In this document: positions 50,644-59,895 of the stretch, in pieces
Layout: every line of letters begins with the position of its first letter
Numbering within the stretch: position 1 is the first letter of the stretch
Notes under the pieces: model-generated
The model's input: the letters and a program-made list of their open reading frames with translations, nothing else
The model's database searches: none
Told to the model about the DNA's origin: nothing
Program-made: the position numbers and the translations under genes
Source of the DNA: Lachnospiraceae bacterium
GTDB lineage: Bacteria; Bacillota; Clostridia; Lachnospirales; Lachnospiraceae
Direction of reading: 5' to 3'
Length of the DNA stretch: 64,000 nt
Assembly (NCBI GenBank): GCA_016284315.1
Contig: JAEEOO010000004.1
Span: forward strand, 62,001 to 126,000

Positions 50644-51612
50644 TTAATCCCCAAGCTGCTCTGCGATCTTATCGCTAAGATTGTTAACGCAGTCATGGAA
50701 TGTTCCATTCATGGTAAGGCCTGCGGCTCTTTCGTGTCCGCCACCCCCAAACTGCTGGGCGATCTTTGCAACATTGACCTTCTCGGAGGATCTAAGAGAA
50801 ACCTTAAACTCCTGAGCTGCTGTCTGGTACATGAAAATAGCAACGTCAACACCACGGATATTGTTAAGCTGGCTTACGATTCCTTCGTAATCCTTTGGCT
50901 TAACACCGTAGAACTCGGCAGTCTTAAGATCCACAAGGCTGACGATGCATCTTTCGTCCATAAAACGAACGCTTTCCATCATGCATCTTCCCATGATCTG
51001 GGACTGGAGATAGGTCTTTTCAAAGAAAACGCGCTTGATGAGTTTTGAAAAATCAAAACCGAAAGCAATAAGATCCGCTGCTCTTCTCATGGTGTCGGGT
51101 GATGTACAGGAATACTGGAAAACTCCGGTATCCGTAACCATTCCGGCATAGAGAGCTTTAGCGATCTCAACATCAAGCTTTTCTTTATCCATATATTTGC
51201 AAAGGACTTCTGCTGTCGCACTCACTTCGGGTTCAACAACATTAACATCTGCGCAACCGGTATTGGTCATGTGGTGATCGATATTAATGGTCTTCTTGGC
51301 CTTATCGAAATACTTCTGTGCTTCACCCAGTCTGTCATAATTACAGTCAAGGGCAAAGTACACATCATAAGGCTCCTCATCCTCCGGAAATTCCTGAACA
51401 ATATCATCATATCCCCAAAGGTCGTTAAAGATTGAAGGCGGGTACTCTAAGTTGACCACAACCTTCGCCTCGGGCATATTGTTCATAAGATATCTGCGGA
51501 GTGCAAGACAGGAGCTGACCGCATCTCCGTCGGGACGAATATGTCCGCTGATGCCGATCTTCTTGGCTCCTTCGCATTCTTTTAAAATGTCAAAACTATT
51601 CTTCTGATCCAT
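50644..51612 (-). CDS. nrnA: DHH-family phosphoesterase NrnA-like
   Basis: A 322-residue enzyme degrading short oligoribonucleotides and often pAp. The DHH domain shows His-Ile-Arg-Pro-Asp-Gly-Asp-Ala and the central Asn-Ile-Asp-His-His. The C-terminal DHHA1 domain has Gly-Gly-Gly-Gly-His-Glu-Arg-Ala-Ala-Gly. The start with GAGGGG 4 nt upstream (51610-51612) overlaps the rbfA end by 17 nt; a longer start (51669) lies deep in rbfA and is rejected. Last gene of the rimP operon. If it hydrolyses pAp, it would also support sulfate assimilation, but no such pathway is here. Confidence 0.94.
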   Translation of the reverse strand: MDQKNSFDILKECEGAKKIGISGHIRPDGDAVSSCLALRRYLMNNMPEAKVVVNLEYPPSIFNDLWGYDDIVQEFPEDEEPYDVYFALDCNYDRLGEAQKYFDKAKKTINIDHHMTNTGCADVNVVEPEVSATAEVLCKYMDKEKLDVEIAKALYAGMVTDTGVFQYSCTSPDTMRRAADLIAFGFDFSKLIKRVFFEKTYLQSQIMGRCMMESVRFMDERCIVSLVDLKTAEFYGVKPKDYEGIVSQLNNIRGVDVAIFMYQTAAQEFKVSLRSSEKVNVAKIAQQFGGGGHERAAGLTMNGTFHDCVNNLSDKIAEQLGD

Positions 51613-52021
51613 CTGACCCCTCAAAATCCTGTTCCTCGAAATCTCCGCGATCCCTTGCAGCATCCTCATCCTTGGCGATAACTTCGTCGATCTTGTGAGT
51701 CATGGAAACACCATACTCGATGGACTGATCCATAACGAAGTTGATCTCGGGAGTATTACGCAGGTTGAGTCTGTGAGCAAGCTCTCTTCTGATGTAGGGA
51801 GCAGCACTCTTGAGACCTTTTCCTGTATTAACACGTTCCTCTTCACTGCCAAGGACCGAAATCCAGACCTTACAAGTCTTAAGGTCCGGAGCAACCTGTA
51901 CATCAACCACGCTGGTCCATGGACTAATGCGGGGATCCTTTATCTCGTCCCTGATGATAACGGAGAGTTCCTTCTGGACCTCCCCGTTAACACGGGTATT
52001 TTTAATACTGTTTTTACGCAT
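51596..52021 (-). CDS. rbfA: Ribosome-binding factor A
   Basis: A 141-residue 30S maturation factor with a KH-like fold. Ile-Lys-Asp-Pro-Arg-Ile-Ser near residue 27 and Asp-Leu-Lys-x-Cys-Lys-Val-Trp-Ile-Ser-Val are typical. The last 25 residues are very acidic. The ATG comes one base after the infB stop, and its own end overlaps nrnA. Confidence 0.96.
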   Translation of the reverse strand: MRKNSIKNTRVNGEVQKELSVIIRDEIKDPRISPWTSVVDVQVAPDLKTCKVWISVLGSEEERVNTGKGLKSAAPYIRRELAHRLNLRNTPEINFVMDQSIEYGVSMTHKIDEVIAKDEDAARDRGDFEEQDFEGSDGSEE

Positions 52022-52022
52022 A

Positions 52023-54899
52023 TTACCTGGGTACCTCTACCATAATGTAAGCTTCTACCTGGTCAAATTCCTGTACCTTGTCGAAGCCGTCAAATACGAG
52101 ACCGCACTCAAATCCGGCCTTAACCTCTTTGACATCATCCTTAAATCTCTTGAGGGAAGCAAGATCACCTTCAAAGATCTGCTCACCTTCACGGGTAATA
52201 CGAACTTTACATCCTCTCTGGATCTCACCGTCAAGTACATAAGAACCTGAGATGTTTCCGATAGCGGATGCCTTGAAGATCTGACGGATCTCTGCATGAC
52301 CGATAACCTTCTCCTCGAATACGGGATCAAGCATACCCTTCATAGCAAGCTCGATATCTTCAATTGCCTTGTAGATGACATCGTAAAGTCTAAGGTCTAC
52401 ATTCTCTTCTTCTGCAGTCTGCTTTGCAGTAGCATCGGGACGTACGTTGAATCCGATGATGATAGCGTTTGACGCACTTGCAAGTGATACGTCAGACTCA
52501 TTGATCGCACCTACGCCGCCGTGGATACATTTAACAACAACTTCCTCGTTGGAAAGCTTGGTAAGTGATTCTTTAACTGCTTCAACCGAACCCTGTACGT
52601 CAGCCTTAACGATGATGTTAAGCTCTTTGAGGTTGCCCTCCTTGATCTTGGAGAACAGATCTTCAAGGCTCATGCGGCCCTTGATCTCCTCAAGTTTCTT
52701 AGCTTTATTTTCAGCCTGATAGGTCTCTGCAAACTGTCTTGCTGACTTATCATTCTCGTGAGCGATGAATACTTCACCTGCTTCAGGTACAGCAGAAAGA
52801 CCAAGGATCTCTACAGGAGTAGAAGGAGTAGCTTCCTTAACTCTGCGTCCCTTGTCGTCGATCATAGCACGTACCTTACCGTATGCAGCACCTGCTGAAA
52901 TGAAGTCTCCTACATGGAGAGTTCCCTTCTGAACAAGTACGGTTGCAACGGGTCCGCGTCCCTTGTCAAGCTCTGCCTCGATAACAAGACCTCTTGCGGT
53001 TCTGTCGGGGTTAGCCTTGAGTTCAAGAACGTCTGCGGTAAGAAGGATCATATCGAGAAGGTTCTCGATTCCTTCGCCGGTCTTTGCTGATACGGGAGCG
53101 AATACAGTGCTTCCGCCCCAATCCTCTGAGATAAGCTCATACTCTGAAAGTTCCTGCTTAACTCTGTCAATATTTGCTGAAGGCTTATCGATCTTGTTTA
53201 CTGCAACGATGATCTCTACGCCTGCTGCCTTTGCATGGTTAATAGCTTCTACAGTCTGTGGCATAACACCGTCGTCTGCAGCAACTACAAGGATAGCGAT
53301 ATCGGTTGAGTTAGCACCACGCATACGCATTGCGGTGAATGCTTCGTGTCCGGGAGTATCAAGGAAAGTAATGGTTCTTCCCTGTACGTTTACGGTATAA
53401 GCACCGATAGCCTGGGTAATACCGCCGGCCTCGCGATCGGTAACCTTTGTCTTTCTAATCGCATCAAGAAGTGAAGTCTTACCATGGTCAACGTGACCCA
53501 TTACGCAGACAACGGGAGGTCTCTCCTGAAGTTTGGAAGCATCTTCCTCATCTTCCTTAAGGAGCTCTTCGATAATGTCTACTTTAACTTCATGCTCGCA
53601 AAGGATCTCGTACTCCATGGCGATGGTCTCTGCATCCTCGAATGAAAGCTCATCGTTAAGAGTGCACATCTTACCTGCAAGGAAGAGCTTCTTGATGATA
53701 TCAGCGGGACGCTGTTTCATCTTTTCTGCAAGATCCTTGATGGTGATAGTATCGGGAAGGGTGATGACCTTGATAACTTCTTCCTGAACTTCAGGCTTCT
53801 TCTCAGGCTTGATGAATCTGCCTGCGCGCTTGAACTCGGTCTCCTCCTCGTATGCTATATCCTTTCTTCTGTCACGGTCTTTTCCTTTGTCTCTTCTGCC
53901 GTTTCTGTTTTTATCCCCAGCTTCCGGAGCAGGTGCGCCGCCCCCGAAGTTCTTTTGATTCCTAGCTTCTCCAAATCCAGCTCCCTGTCTTTCATTAGAT
54001 CTGCCATCTCGACTATTATTATTAAAGCCACGGCCAGGACCTGCACTGCCATTGCCGCCCCTGTTATCCCTCGGAGCGCCTTCTTGCCCTTGCCTGCCAA
54101 ACCTTTGACCTTCTGCCTTGTTCTTGCCATTTGGAGCACCTCCTCTGTTCTGGAACTGGTTGCCCTGAGGACGTCCCTGGAAATTCTGACGATCTCCTCT
54201 GGCAGCGCCTGCGTTTCCGTTACCCTCTCTCATTCTTCCGGCTGACTGGTTCTGCTGAGACTGTTCTCTTACGGGAGCTGCCTGCTGAGCCTCTTCCCTA
54301 ACGGGAGCCTGAGTCTTGGGTGTGGTTACTTCCTTGTTCTGAACAACCTTCTCTTCGGGCTTCTTGGAAACAGTCTTGTTCTCAGATACCATCTGTACAC
54401 TGGGAGTAGGTGAAGGAGGAGTAAGGGGCTTGATCCTTCCTACAGGCTGTGTGGGACGATTGTTGTTATTTCCATAACCGCCCTGGTTCTGGTTGTTACG
54501 GTTTCCGCCGTTGTTATAGCCCTGTCCGCCCTGTCTGTTGTTGTTTCCGCTTCCGGGACGAGCCTTGTCGTTGAGGACGATACTGATCCTCTTTTTCTTG
54601 GGCTGTTCTGCCTGATTGTTGTTCTGCTGTGCGGGCTTAGCTGCTTCGGGAGTTTTTGCTTTCTCTGCAGGCTTAGCTTCAGACTTTACTTCAGGCTTAA
54701 CTTCCTTTTTATCCTCTGCCTTGGGAGCACTTTTCTTTTCTCCCTTGGCAAGAGCTTTTCTGATCTCATCTGCCTGACTCTCGTCAAGACCGCTGGATGC
54801 GCTTGTTGCATTAAAGCCTTTTTCCATAGCTACTGCAAGGACATCCTTGTTCTCAACTCCGAGTTCTTTTGATAAATCATATATTCTGATTTTTGCCAT
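52023..54899 (-). CDS. infB: Translation initiation factor IF-2
   Basis: The 958-residue GTPase that places initiator tRNA. The N-terminal IF2-N subdomain (residues 1-50) is followed by a long disordered linker (about 55-370), first Lys/Glu/Ala/Pro-rich, then packed with Asn, Gln, Gly and Arg. The G domain has Gly-His-Val-Asp-His-Gly-Lys-Thr near residue 468, Asp-Thr-Pro-Gly-His-Glu and Asn-Lys-Ile-Asp. Domains II-IV complete the C-terminus. The repeat-rich linker explains an alternative-frame ORF at 53855-54139. It lies 18 nt after the L7Ae-family gene. Confidence 0.98.
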   Translation of the reverse strand: MAKIRIYDLSKELGVENKDVLAVAMEKGFNATSASSGLDESQADEIRKALAKGEKKSAPKAEDKKEVKPEVKSEAKPAEKAKTPEAAKPAQQNNNQAEQPKKKRISIVLNDKARPGSGNNNRQGGQGYNNGGNRNNQNQGGYGNNNNRPTQPVGRIKPLTPPSPTPSVQMVSENKTVSKKPEEKVVQNKEVTTPKTQAPVREEAQQAAPVREQSQQNQSAGRMREGNGNAGAARGDRQNFQGRPQGNQFQNRGGAPNGKNKAEGQRFGRQGQEGAPRDNRGGNGSAGPGRGFNNNSRDGRSNERQGAGFGEARNQKNFGGGAPAPEAGDKNRNGRRDKGKDRDRRKDIAYEEETEFKRAGRFIKPEKKPEVQEEVIKVITLPDTITIKDLAEKMKQRPADIIKKLFLAGKMCTLNDELSFEDAETIAMEYEILCEHEVKVDIIEELLKEDEEDASKLQERPPVVCVMGHVDHGKTSLLDAIRKTKVTDREAGGITQAIGAYTVNVQGRTITFLDTPGHEAFTAMRMRGANSTDIAILVVAADDGVMPQTVEAINHAKAAGVEIIVAVNKIDKPSANIDRVKQELSEYELISEDWGGSTVFAPVSAKTGEGIENLLDMILLTADVLELKANPDRTARGLVIEAELDKGRGPVATVLVQKGTLHVGDFISAGAAYGKVRAMIDDKGRRVKEATPSTPVEILGLSAVPEAGEVFIAHENDKSARQFAETYQAENKAKKLEEIKGRMSLEDLFSKIKEGNLKELNIIVKADVQGSVEAVKESLTKLSNEEVVVKCIHGGVGAINESDVSLASASNAIIIGFNVRPDATAKQTAEEENVDLRLYDVIYKAIEDIELAMKGMLDPVFEEKVIGHAEIRQIFKASAIGNISGSYVLDGEIQRGCKVRITREGEQIFEGDLASLKRFKDDVKEVKAGFECGLVFDGFDKVQEFDQVEAYIMVEVPR

Positions 54900-54917
54900 A
54901 TTTTAACGTCCTTTCGA

Positions 54918-55226
54918 TCATTCTTCCATTAAAGTAACAAGTTTCTCGGCAAATCCCTTTTCGGTGATCGCTACTGAAGCTCGCATTTCCTTGCCTATCG
55001 CATGTCCCAGCTGCTCTCTGGTTCCCCAGGTTCTTATCGGGACTTCATAGTAAGTACACTTGTCGTTGAAAAGCTTTTTGGTATTGTCGGAAGCATCCTT
55101 CGCAACCACTACCAGAAACGCTTTCCCGCTTCTTATTGCATCAAGGACCTGATCTTCGCCGCTTGTAAGATTTCTTCCTCTTACTGCCAGACCCATCAAG
55201 GAGAGGGCTTTTGATACATTATCCAT
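54918..55226 (-). CDS. L7Ae/L30e-family ribosomal-like protein (YlxQ)
   Basis: A 102-residue RNA-binding protein of the L7Ae/L30e/S12e/Gadd45 fold, usually found between ylxR and infB. Gly-Leu-Ala-Val-Arg-Gly-Arg-Asn-Leu-Thr-Ser-Gly near residue 12 and a Val-Val-Ala-Lys-Asp-Ala-Ser-Asp-Asn strand fit. It overlaps ylxR by 8 nt. Kink-turn RNA binding is likely, the target unknown. Confidence 0.92.
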   Translation of the reverse strand: MDNVSKALSLMGLAVRGRNLTSGEDQVLDAIRSGKAFLVVVAKDASDNTKKLFNDKCTYYEVPIRTWGTREQLGHAIGKEMRASVAITEKGFAEKLVTLMEE

Positions 55227-55482
55227 TTATCAGCTCCCCTTTCAGTTTCTCCATCGTCTCGGCGGGAACAGCTTCTTTAAAGGACCTTTCCAGTCCTTTT
55301 TTCCTGAACGCTTTTTCAAGACATTCGGGATTCTTGCAAAGGTATGCACCTCTGCCGTTCTTTCTTCCGGTAAGGTCGATCTCGTAATCACCTTCCGAAA
55401 CCCTAACGATGCGGATCAATTCAGTTTTCTCTTTTTTCTCACCACAGCCTATGCACTGTCTGGTAGGAATAGTTTTTGCCAT
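55219..55482 (-). CDS. YlxR-family RNA-binding protein (RnpM)
   Basis: An 87-residue protein with the YlxR motif Arg-Gln-Cys-Ile-Gly-Cys-Gly near residue 8 and Gly-Arg-Gly-Ala-Tyr-Leu-Cys near residue 44. Members bind RNA and, in Bacillus, modulate RNase P. Conserved place between nusA and the L7Ae-family gene. Confidence 0.94.
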   Translation of the reverse strand: MAKTIPTRQCIGCGEKKEKTELIRIVRVSEGDYEIDLTGRKNGRGAYLCKNPECLEKAFRKKGLERSFKEAVPAETMEKLKGELING

Positions 55483-55500
55483 TTAAATCCTCTTACTTTA

Positions 55501-56631
55501 TTATTCCTCGGAGCCTTCCTCGGTATATTCCTCATCATACTCCTCGTCCTCATCATAGAGGTAATCCTCATAACGGAATCCGGGAGCATCCTGAGCCTGT
55601 GACTCTGACTTGATATCGATCTTGTAATTTGTAAGCTTTGCAGCAAGTCTTGCGTTCTGACCTTCCTTACCGATTGCAAGTGAAAGCTGATCGTCGGGAA
55701 CAACGACCTTAGCTGACTTCTCGTCGGGATCTGCAAATACTGCTACTACGGTAGCGGGAGAAAGTGCATTCTGCACAAGTCTTCCGGGATCCTCATCCCA
55801 GTTAACGATGTCGATCTTCTCTCCACCGAGCTCATCTACGATTGAATTAACTCTGGTACCGTTCATACCTACGCAAGCACCAACGGGATCAACGTTCTCA
55901 TTGTTGCTCCATACAGCGATCTTGGTACGGCTTCCTGCCTCACGAGCGATGCTCTTGATCTCAACGGTGCCGTCTGCGATCTCGGTAACTTCCTCTTCAA
56001 AGAGTCTCTTAACGAGTTCCGGATGAGTGCGGCTAACATTGATGCGGGGTCCCTTGGTTGAGCTCTTAACGTCAAGAACATAAACCTTTACTCTCTGACC
56101 GATGCGGAAGGTCTCGCCTTCTGCCATCTCGCCCTCAGCAAGGATAGCGTCTGCCTTTCCAAGGTTAAGAGATACATTCTTGCCGATGATTCTCTGTACG
56201 ATACCGGTAACAACGTTCTTTTCCTTCTCAAAGTACTGATTGAAGATAACGTTTCTCTCTTCTTCTCTGATCTTCTGTACGATAACCTGCTTAGCGTTCT
56301 GAGCTGCGATACGTCCGAACTCCTTGGACTTGATCTCACAGTTGATAACGTCGCCAACCTTTGCCTTCTTAGAGATCTTCTTTGCATCTGCAAGGCTGAT
56401 CTGAAGTGCTTTATTCTCAACATCTGACTCGTTCTCAACTACTTCCTTCTCGGCATAAACAAGATAATCGCAAGTCTCGCGGTCGATCTCTACCTTAACG
56501 TTTTCATTGGAACCAAAGTTCTTCTCGCATGCCTGCATGAGGGAATTCTCGATAGCGTCGAGAAGTACTTCGCGGCTAATGCCTTTTTCTCTCTCAAGCA
56601 AGTTAAGTGCTTCCATCAGTTCGTTGTTCAT
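55501..56631 (-). CDS. nusA: Transcription termination/antitermination factor NusA
   Basis: A 376-residue RNA-polymerase-bound factor. The N-terminal polymerase-binding domain covers about 1-125. S1 covers about 135-200, and two KH domains about 200-345, with Pro-Val-Gly-Ala-Cys-Val-Gly-Met-Asn-Gly and Ala-Ile-Gly-Lys-Glu-Gly-Gln-Asn-Ala-Arg. The C-terminal acidic repeats of proteobacteria are absent, replaced by a short Asp/Glu/Tyr-rich tail. NusA stimulates hairpin termination, and a terminator lies in the leader of this same operon (57179-57205), so autoregulation is plausible. Confidence 0.97.
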   Translation of the reverse strand: MNNELMEALNLLEREKGISREVLLDAIENSLMQACEKNFGSNENVKVEIDRETCDYLVYAEKEVVENESDVENKALQISLADAKKISKKAKVGDVINCEIKSKEFGRIAAQNAKQVIVQKIREEERNVIFNQYFEKEKNVVTGIVQRIIGKNVSLNLGKADAILAEGEMAEGETFRIGQRVKVYVLDVKSSTKGPRINVSRTHPELVKRLFEEEVTEIADGTVEIKSIAREAGSRTKIAVWSNNENVDPVGACVGMNGTRVNSIVDELGGEKIDIVNWDEDPGRLVQNALSPATVVAVFADPDEKSAKVVVPDDQLSLAIGKEGQNARLAAKLTNYKIDIKSESQAQDAPGFRYEDYLYDEDEEYDEEYTEEGSEE

Positions 56632-56671
56632 AATTTTTTCTTTTGTCCTCCATAAATATATATTCAGTTTT

Positions 56672-57136
56672 TTAGAAGTCTAATTTAAGTCTTATTATTG
56701 CAATATCCTTACGGATAAATGATTTATCTGTTTCACCAATGGTGACAACTATTTCATCCTTATCAAACGATTTCAGAATTCCTTCGAAATCCTTGGTGCC
56801 GTCCTGGGGCTTGTAGAGTTTGATCTCCACCTCTTCACCGAGAGAATACTCAAGGTGACGGTCTTTTTTAAGGGTACGTCCGAGGCCGGGGCTTGAAACT
56901 TCCATGACGTAAGCTTCATCGATGAAGTCTTCCTTATCAAGCACATCGGAAAGGGCTCTGCTTACATTCTCGCAGTCCTCGATGTTGACTCCGCCTTCCT
57001 TGTCGATATATGAGCGAAGGTAAAAGTCGCTTCCTTCTTTGACATACTCGACATCGTAGATCTTAACTCCGAACTGCTCTGCAATGGGCTTCAGGAGTTC
57101 TTCGGTTTTTGATTCGTAATCACTTGCCTTACTCAT
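56672..57136 (-). CDS. rimP: Ribosome maturation factor RimP
   Basis: A 154-residue factor for 30S assembly. The N-terminal domain has Val-Glu-Tyr-Val-Lys-Glu-Gly and Leu-Arg-Ser-Tyr-Ile-Asp-Lys-Glu-Gly-Gly-Val-x-Ile-Asp-Asp/Glu-Cys. The core has Met-Glu-Val-Ser-Ser-Pro-Gly-Leu-Gly-Arg. The C-terminal SH3-like domain completes it. GAGGAAAG precedes the ATG. First gene of the operon. Confidence 0.96.
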   Translation of the reverse strand: MSKASDYESKTEELLKPIAEQFGVKIYDVEYVKEGSDFYLRSYIDKEGGVNIEDCENVSRALSDVLDKEDFIDEAYVMEVSSPGLGRTLKKDRHLEYSLGEEVEIKLYKPQDGTKDFEGILKSFDKDEIVVTIGETDKSFIRKDIAIIRLKLDF

Positions 57137-57178
57137 CTTTCCTCACTTTCAGAAATACGTGCTTTTGGCTTCTGCGCT

Positions 57179-57205
57179 AAAAAAGAGTGGCTCGCAAGCC
57201 ACTCT
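57179..57205 (-). terminator. Intrinsic terminator inside the rimP-nusA leader (attenuator)
   Basis: A perfect 9-bp stem (AGAGTGGCT at 57184-57192 with AGCCACTCT at 57197-57205), 4-nt loop, then six T in minus sense. It lies downstream of the operon promoter (57237-57265) and 43 nt before the rimP start, so full-length transcripts must read through it. Confidence 0.88.
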
Positions 57206-57236
57206 CAATAGTTACCATAATTAATTTACATAAGTT

Positions 57237-57265
57237 ATGATACGCGCAAAAGCGCTGAAAGTCAA
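57237..57265 (-). promoter_or_regulatory. rimP-nusA-infB operon promoter
   Basis: In minus sense TTGACT (57260-57265), a 17-nt spacer and TATCAT (57237-57242). The spacer carries a GCGC-TTTT-GCGC inverted repeat. Confidence 0.8.
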
Positions 57266-57293
57266 CATTTTTTTGAAAATATCTTCAAAAAAG

Positions 57294-58160
57294 TCACTGT
57301 TTATAAGACTTTCCTTTAATGTTTTTGCCGTTAACGCTGATAGCACCGAGATCTACTTCGATATCGATCTTTGCATCCGCGTTTTTGCTCTCTACCGCTA
57401 CTCTTCCTAGAGAGCAGTCTGCAGAAAGTTTATTGAAGGTTCCTTCGATCTCAACGTTGCCCATGGAAGACTCAAACTCGCCTTTGTCAAAAGCGCTGTC
57501 AACAAGTTTGATCTGGCCCATATCGGTAACGATATCCATTTCAAGGGCTTCGGTACCTCTGATCTCTACATTTCCTGCAGAAGTCTTGATAGAGGTATTT
57601 CCAACCTTAGACTCTCTTACTTCGATGTTTCCGGCATCTGCCTCAAGCTCGGTCTTTTCGCAATTGATGTTTCTTAACTCGATATTTGCGGCATCTCCGT
57701 CAACGGTCAACTTTTCAAAAGTCTTGTCACGAAGATCGATATCTCCTGCATCTACATCCACCTTGACCTCTCCAAGGCTTGTTCCTGCAGGAACAAAAAC
57801 TGTAAACTTAAAATTGTCGGAGTTAACTTTACCACCAATGGTTATCTTGTTTGTTTCTCTTACTCTTACCTTAAGAGTATCATCGTCCACCTCAAATTCA
57901 GGTGTTAATTCCTCGGGATAAGTATATACAACCTTATATCCTTCGCCCTCAGCGATATCAAAAGACATGATGCTTGCATCGATCTGAATGTCCTTAAAAC
58001 TGTCAACGTTCTTCTCTACAGTTATGCCTTCTCCGGTGGTTACGGAATTAAATGCTCTTGCTATGTCAAAGTTATGGAATTTAAACCACAGTACCGCTCC
58101 GATGATAATTGCGGTGAGCGCGAATATTACAATTATATAAATGCTTTTTAATGCTTTCAT
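57294..58160 (-). CDS. DUF4097-like beta-helix membrane-anchored protein
   Basis: A 288-residue protein. One N-terminal helix (about 6-27) anchors it. The outside part is a run of short beta-repeats with alternating Asp-Ala-Gly-Asp/Asn-Ile and Gly-Asn-Val-Glu-Ile turns, as in DUF4097 (putative adhesin/beta-helix) proteins. It is the last gene of a padR operon that encodes a HAAS-type membrane protein in the middle. This trio is common in Firmicutes and is often linked to envelope stress, but the function here is unknown. Confidence 0.82.
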   Translation of the reverse strand: MKALKSIYIIVIFALTAIIIGAVLWFKFHNFDIARAFNSVTTGEGITVEKNVDSFKDIQIDASIMSFDIAEGEGYKVVYTYPEELTPEFEVDDDTLKVRVRETNKITIGGKVNSDNFKFTVFVPAGTSLGEVKVDVDAGDIDLRDKTFEKLTVDGDAANIELRNINCEKTELEADAGNIEVRESKVGNTSIKTSAGNVEIRGTEALEMDIVTDMGQIKLVDSAFDKGEFESSMGNVEIEGTFNKLSADCSLGRVAVESKNADAKIDIEVDLGAISVNGKNIKGKSYKQ

Positions 58161-58218
58161 TTTCTTTCTCCTTTATCTGATGTAAATCAGACTATATCTT
58201 TTTCTCTTCCTATTTCTC

Positions 58219-59277
58219 TTACTGCTTTTTTTCTCGAAGAGCCTTTTTCAAAGGTCCGTACAGGATTCCGGCAACAGGCCAGATGGCCCATGTTGCTTCC
58301 CAGTGGAAAGTCAGGAAACTTAAGATGAGGTAAAGGCATGTGAGGGTGGGCCAGTAAACACTCATGAAGAAATCTGCAACAGGGCTGATATATCTTACAT
58401 TCTTGTCATTCTCAGGCTCGTATGCAGCCTTAAGGGTTCCCTCGCCGTTTAACTTAAGAAGCTTGTCGTAACCATTCATACGCAGCGAACTATATACGAT
58501 AAGGAACACACCAAGTCCGGCTGTGATGAAAAGTCCGATGGCTGAAGCATCCTCGTACTTGGGAAGGATCTCTGAAAAGATCATTGTAGGGATCCAGCAG
58601 AGAACACAAAGTAGGATTCCGCCTGTAAGAAGAAGGTTGTGATTTCTTGAGTAAAGGGATCTTTCCTCGGCAACGTATTTTGTTGCATCCATGCTCAAGG
58701 TGTAGTTACCTTCGCTAAGCTTTTTCCAGCTCTTCTCTTCAAGGGCTCCGAAGATGATCATCAAAATACCGCCTGCGATCATTCCGATAAAGAGAATGAA
58801 TCCGACAAACTCAAAAGCGCCGTTAAATACGATTCCTCCAAGGATCTGCATCGATATGCTCATGATGCAAAGAGCGATTCCAAGGCTGATCCTGTTAGAA
58901 GAGAGTGATCTTTCTTTAAGCATCTCCTCTGCCTCTGAAGCAGTGATAAGATCCGGAGTATTAACTGTCGAGTTGAAAGTATTTGATGATTCTGAATCAA
59001 ATCCGGGCTGATTAATTACTTCGCTTTCGTTTGCTTTGTTTTCTCTGTTCTCGCTGATAACGATATCTTCAAGACCAAGAGCTTCTGCAAGATCGTTTAA
59101 GTTTCCGAACTCTGAGATAACGGTTCCAACCGCATCGTTCTCGGTTCTTCCTTCGCTTATGAGCTCTGTATATTTATCTTCCATCATCTGCCAAAGTTCA
59201 TCCTTCGCCTTTACAACAGCGGGCGTGTTTGGAAGATTGGCAAACATCGTATCCAGATAATTTTTAATAGTTTCCAT
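58219..59277 (-). CDS. HAAS/DUF1700-type membrane protein
   Basis: A 352-residue protein. The N-terminal helical HAAS-like domain (about 1-75) has a Leu-x-x-Met-x-x-Asn-Leu-Pro start and an Ile-Ser-Glu-Phe-Gly-Asn-Leu-Asn-Asp-Leu-Ala-Glu-Ala-Leu-Gly end. A polar linker and then six helices follow. Such proteins are encoded next to PadR regulators and are thought to interact with them. It overlaps padR by 14 nt, with GGAGAAA inside padR as its ribosome-binding site. Confidence 0.85.
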   Translation of the reverse strand: METIKNYLDTMFANLPNTPAVVKAKDELWQMMEDKYTELISEGRTENDAVGTVISEFGNLNDLAEALGLEDIVISENRENKANESEVINQPGFDSESSNTFNSTVNTPDLITASEAEEMLKERSLSSNRISLGIALCIMSISMQILGGIVFNGAFEFVGFILFIGMIAGGILMIIFGALEEKSWKKLSEGNYTLSMDATKYVAEERSLYSRNHNLLLTGGILLCVLCWIPTMIFSEILPKYEDASAIGLFITAGLGVFLIVYSSLRMNGYDKLLKLNGEGTLKAAYEPENDKNVRYISPVADFFMSVYWPTLTCLYLILSFLTFHWEATWAIWPVAGILYGPLKKALREKKQ

Positions 59278-59614
59278 TATATTTCTCCTCTATAAACCTC
59301 TCAATGACTTCTTTAGTCAGTTCCCATTCCTCGCATTTTTCGCTGTAGTACTTTCTTCCTGCATCTGTAATGCGGTAATAGGTTCTCTTCTTTCCGGTGT
59401 CTTCAGCCTCGCTGCTGAAGGACTCTACATATCCGTTTTTCTCCATCCGGGAAAATGCCGAATACAATGTGGTCTCCTTAATGATGTACTTGCTGTCGGA
59501 AAGTCCTTTGATCTGTTTGGATATCTCGTATCCGTATGAAGGCTCCTTCAGCAAAAGGTAAAGGATCATTGTATCGTTATATCCGCGGATAACATCGCTG
59601 CTGATCTCAGTCAT
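59264..59614 (-). CDS. PadR-family transcriptional regulator
   Basis: A 116-residue regulator with the PadR winged helix: Leu-Tyr-Leu-Leu-Lys-Glu-Pro-Ser-Tyr-Gly-Tyr-Glu-Ile-Ser near residue 17, Thr-Leu-Tyr-Ser-Ala-Phe-Ser-Arg-Met-Glu-Lys-Asn-Gly-Tyr and Lys-Arg-Thr-Tyr-Tyr-Arg-Ile-Thr-Asp-Ala-Gly. A short C-terminal helix dimerises it (subfamily 2). It likely represses its own operon. Its mRNA would begin with a long hairpin (59678-59736). Confidence 0.94.
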   Translation of the reverse strand: MTEISSDVIRGYNDTMILYLLLKEPSYGYEISKQIKGLSDSKYIIKETTLYSAFSRMEKNGYVESFSSEAEDTGKKRTYYRITDAGRKYYSEKCEEWELTKEVIERFIEEKYNGNY

Positions 59615-59677
59615 AACCTGTTCTCCTTTGCAAAACTGTTTTGTTATCCTTACTTTTCGATACTTTATCTGACGTTC

Positions 59678-59736
59678 CTACGACTGTCGTTACTTCGTCA
59701 CTCGTTGCTACGGCTGTCGTACTTCATCTGTCGTAG
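59678..59736 (-). repeat. Hairpin and tandem repeat at the 5' end of the padR transcript
   Basis: Two imperfect copies, about 28 nt each, of a CTACGACTGTCGT-ACTTC unit. Each holds a small palindrome (ACGAC-T-GTCGT and one-change variant). The outer 7-nt ends (59678-59684 and 59730-59736) pair perfectly. Confidence 0.65.
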
Positions 59737-59738
59737 TA

Positions 59739-59767
59739 AATGTAACACTTTTGTTTAGGACTGTCAA
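59739..59767 (-). promoter_or_regulatory. padR operon promoter
   Basis: In minus sense a perfect TTGACA (59762-59767), a 17-nt spacer and TACATT (59739-59744). Transcription should start at the edge of the repeat 59678-59736. Confidence 0.78.
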
Positions 59768-59861
59768 CAGGAAAATAAAAAAAATTAGTAAATATGTCTC
59801 TTATGCAGTATTTATGCTATCTGTTAAGATATCAGTGTTGCTTTAACTAAGACTTTTTGCC

Positions 59862-59870
59862 TGTTATAAT
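59862..59870 (+). promoter_or_regulatory. Extended -10 promoter of the HAD gene
   Basis: TGTTATAAT, an extended -10, 25 nt before the ATG at 59896, with a weak TTTAAC at 59842-59847. The rest of 59768-59861 is A+T-rich with no feature I can name. Confidence 0.65.
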
Positions 59871-59895
59871 TTGATCAATTTTGATTGGTGAATAA

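Noticed and set aside
53855-54139. Minus-strand ORF inside infB in another frame
   Set aside because: It reads the Arg/Gly/Asn-rich IF-2 linker out of frame; repetitive codons keep it open by chance.
57266-57293. AT-rich inverted repeat after the DUF4097-like gene as a terminator
   Set aside because: The arms are runs of A and T (TTTTTTGAA/TTCAAAAAA) without G+C stem, so a stable terminator hairpin is doubtful.
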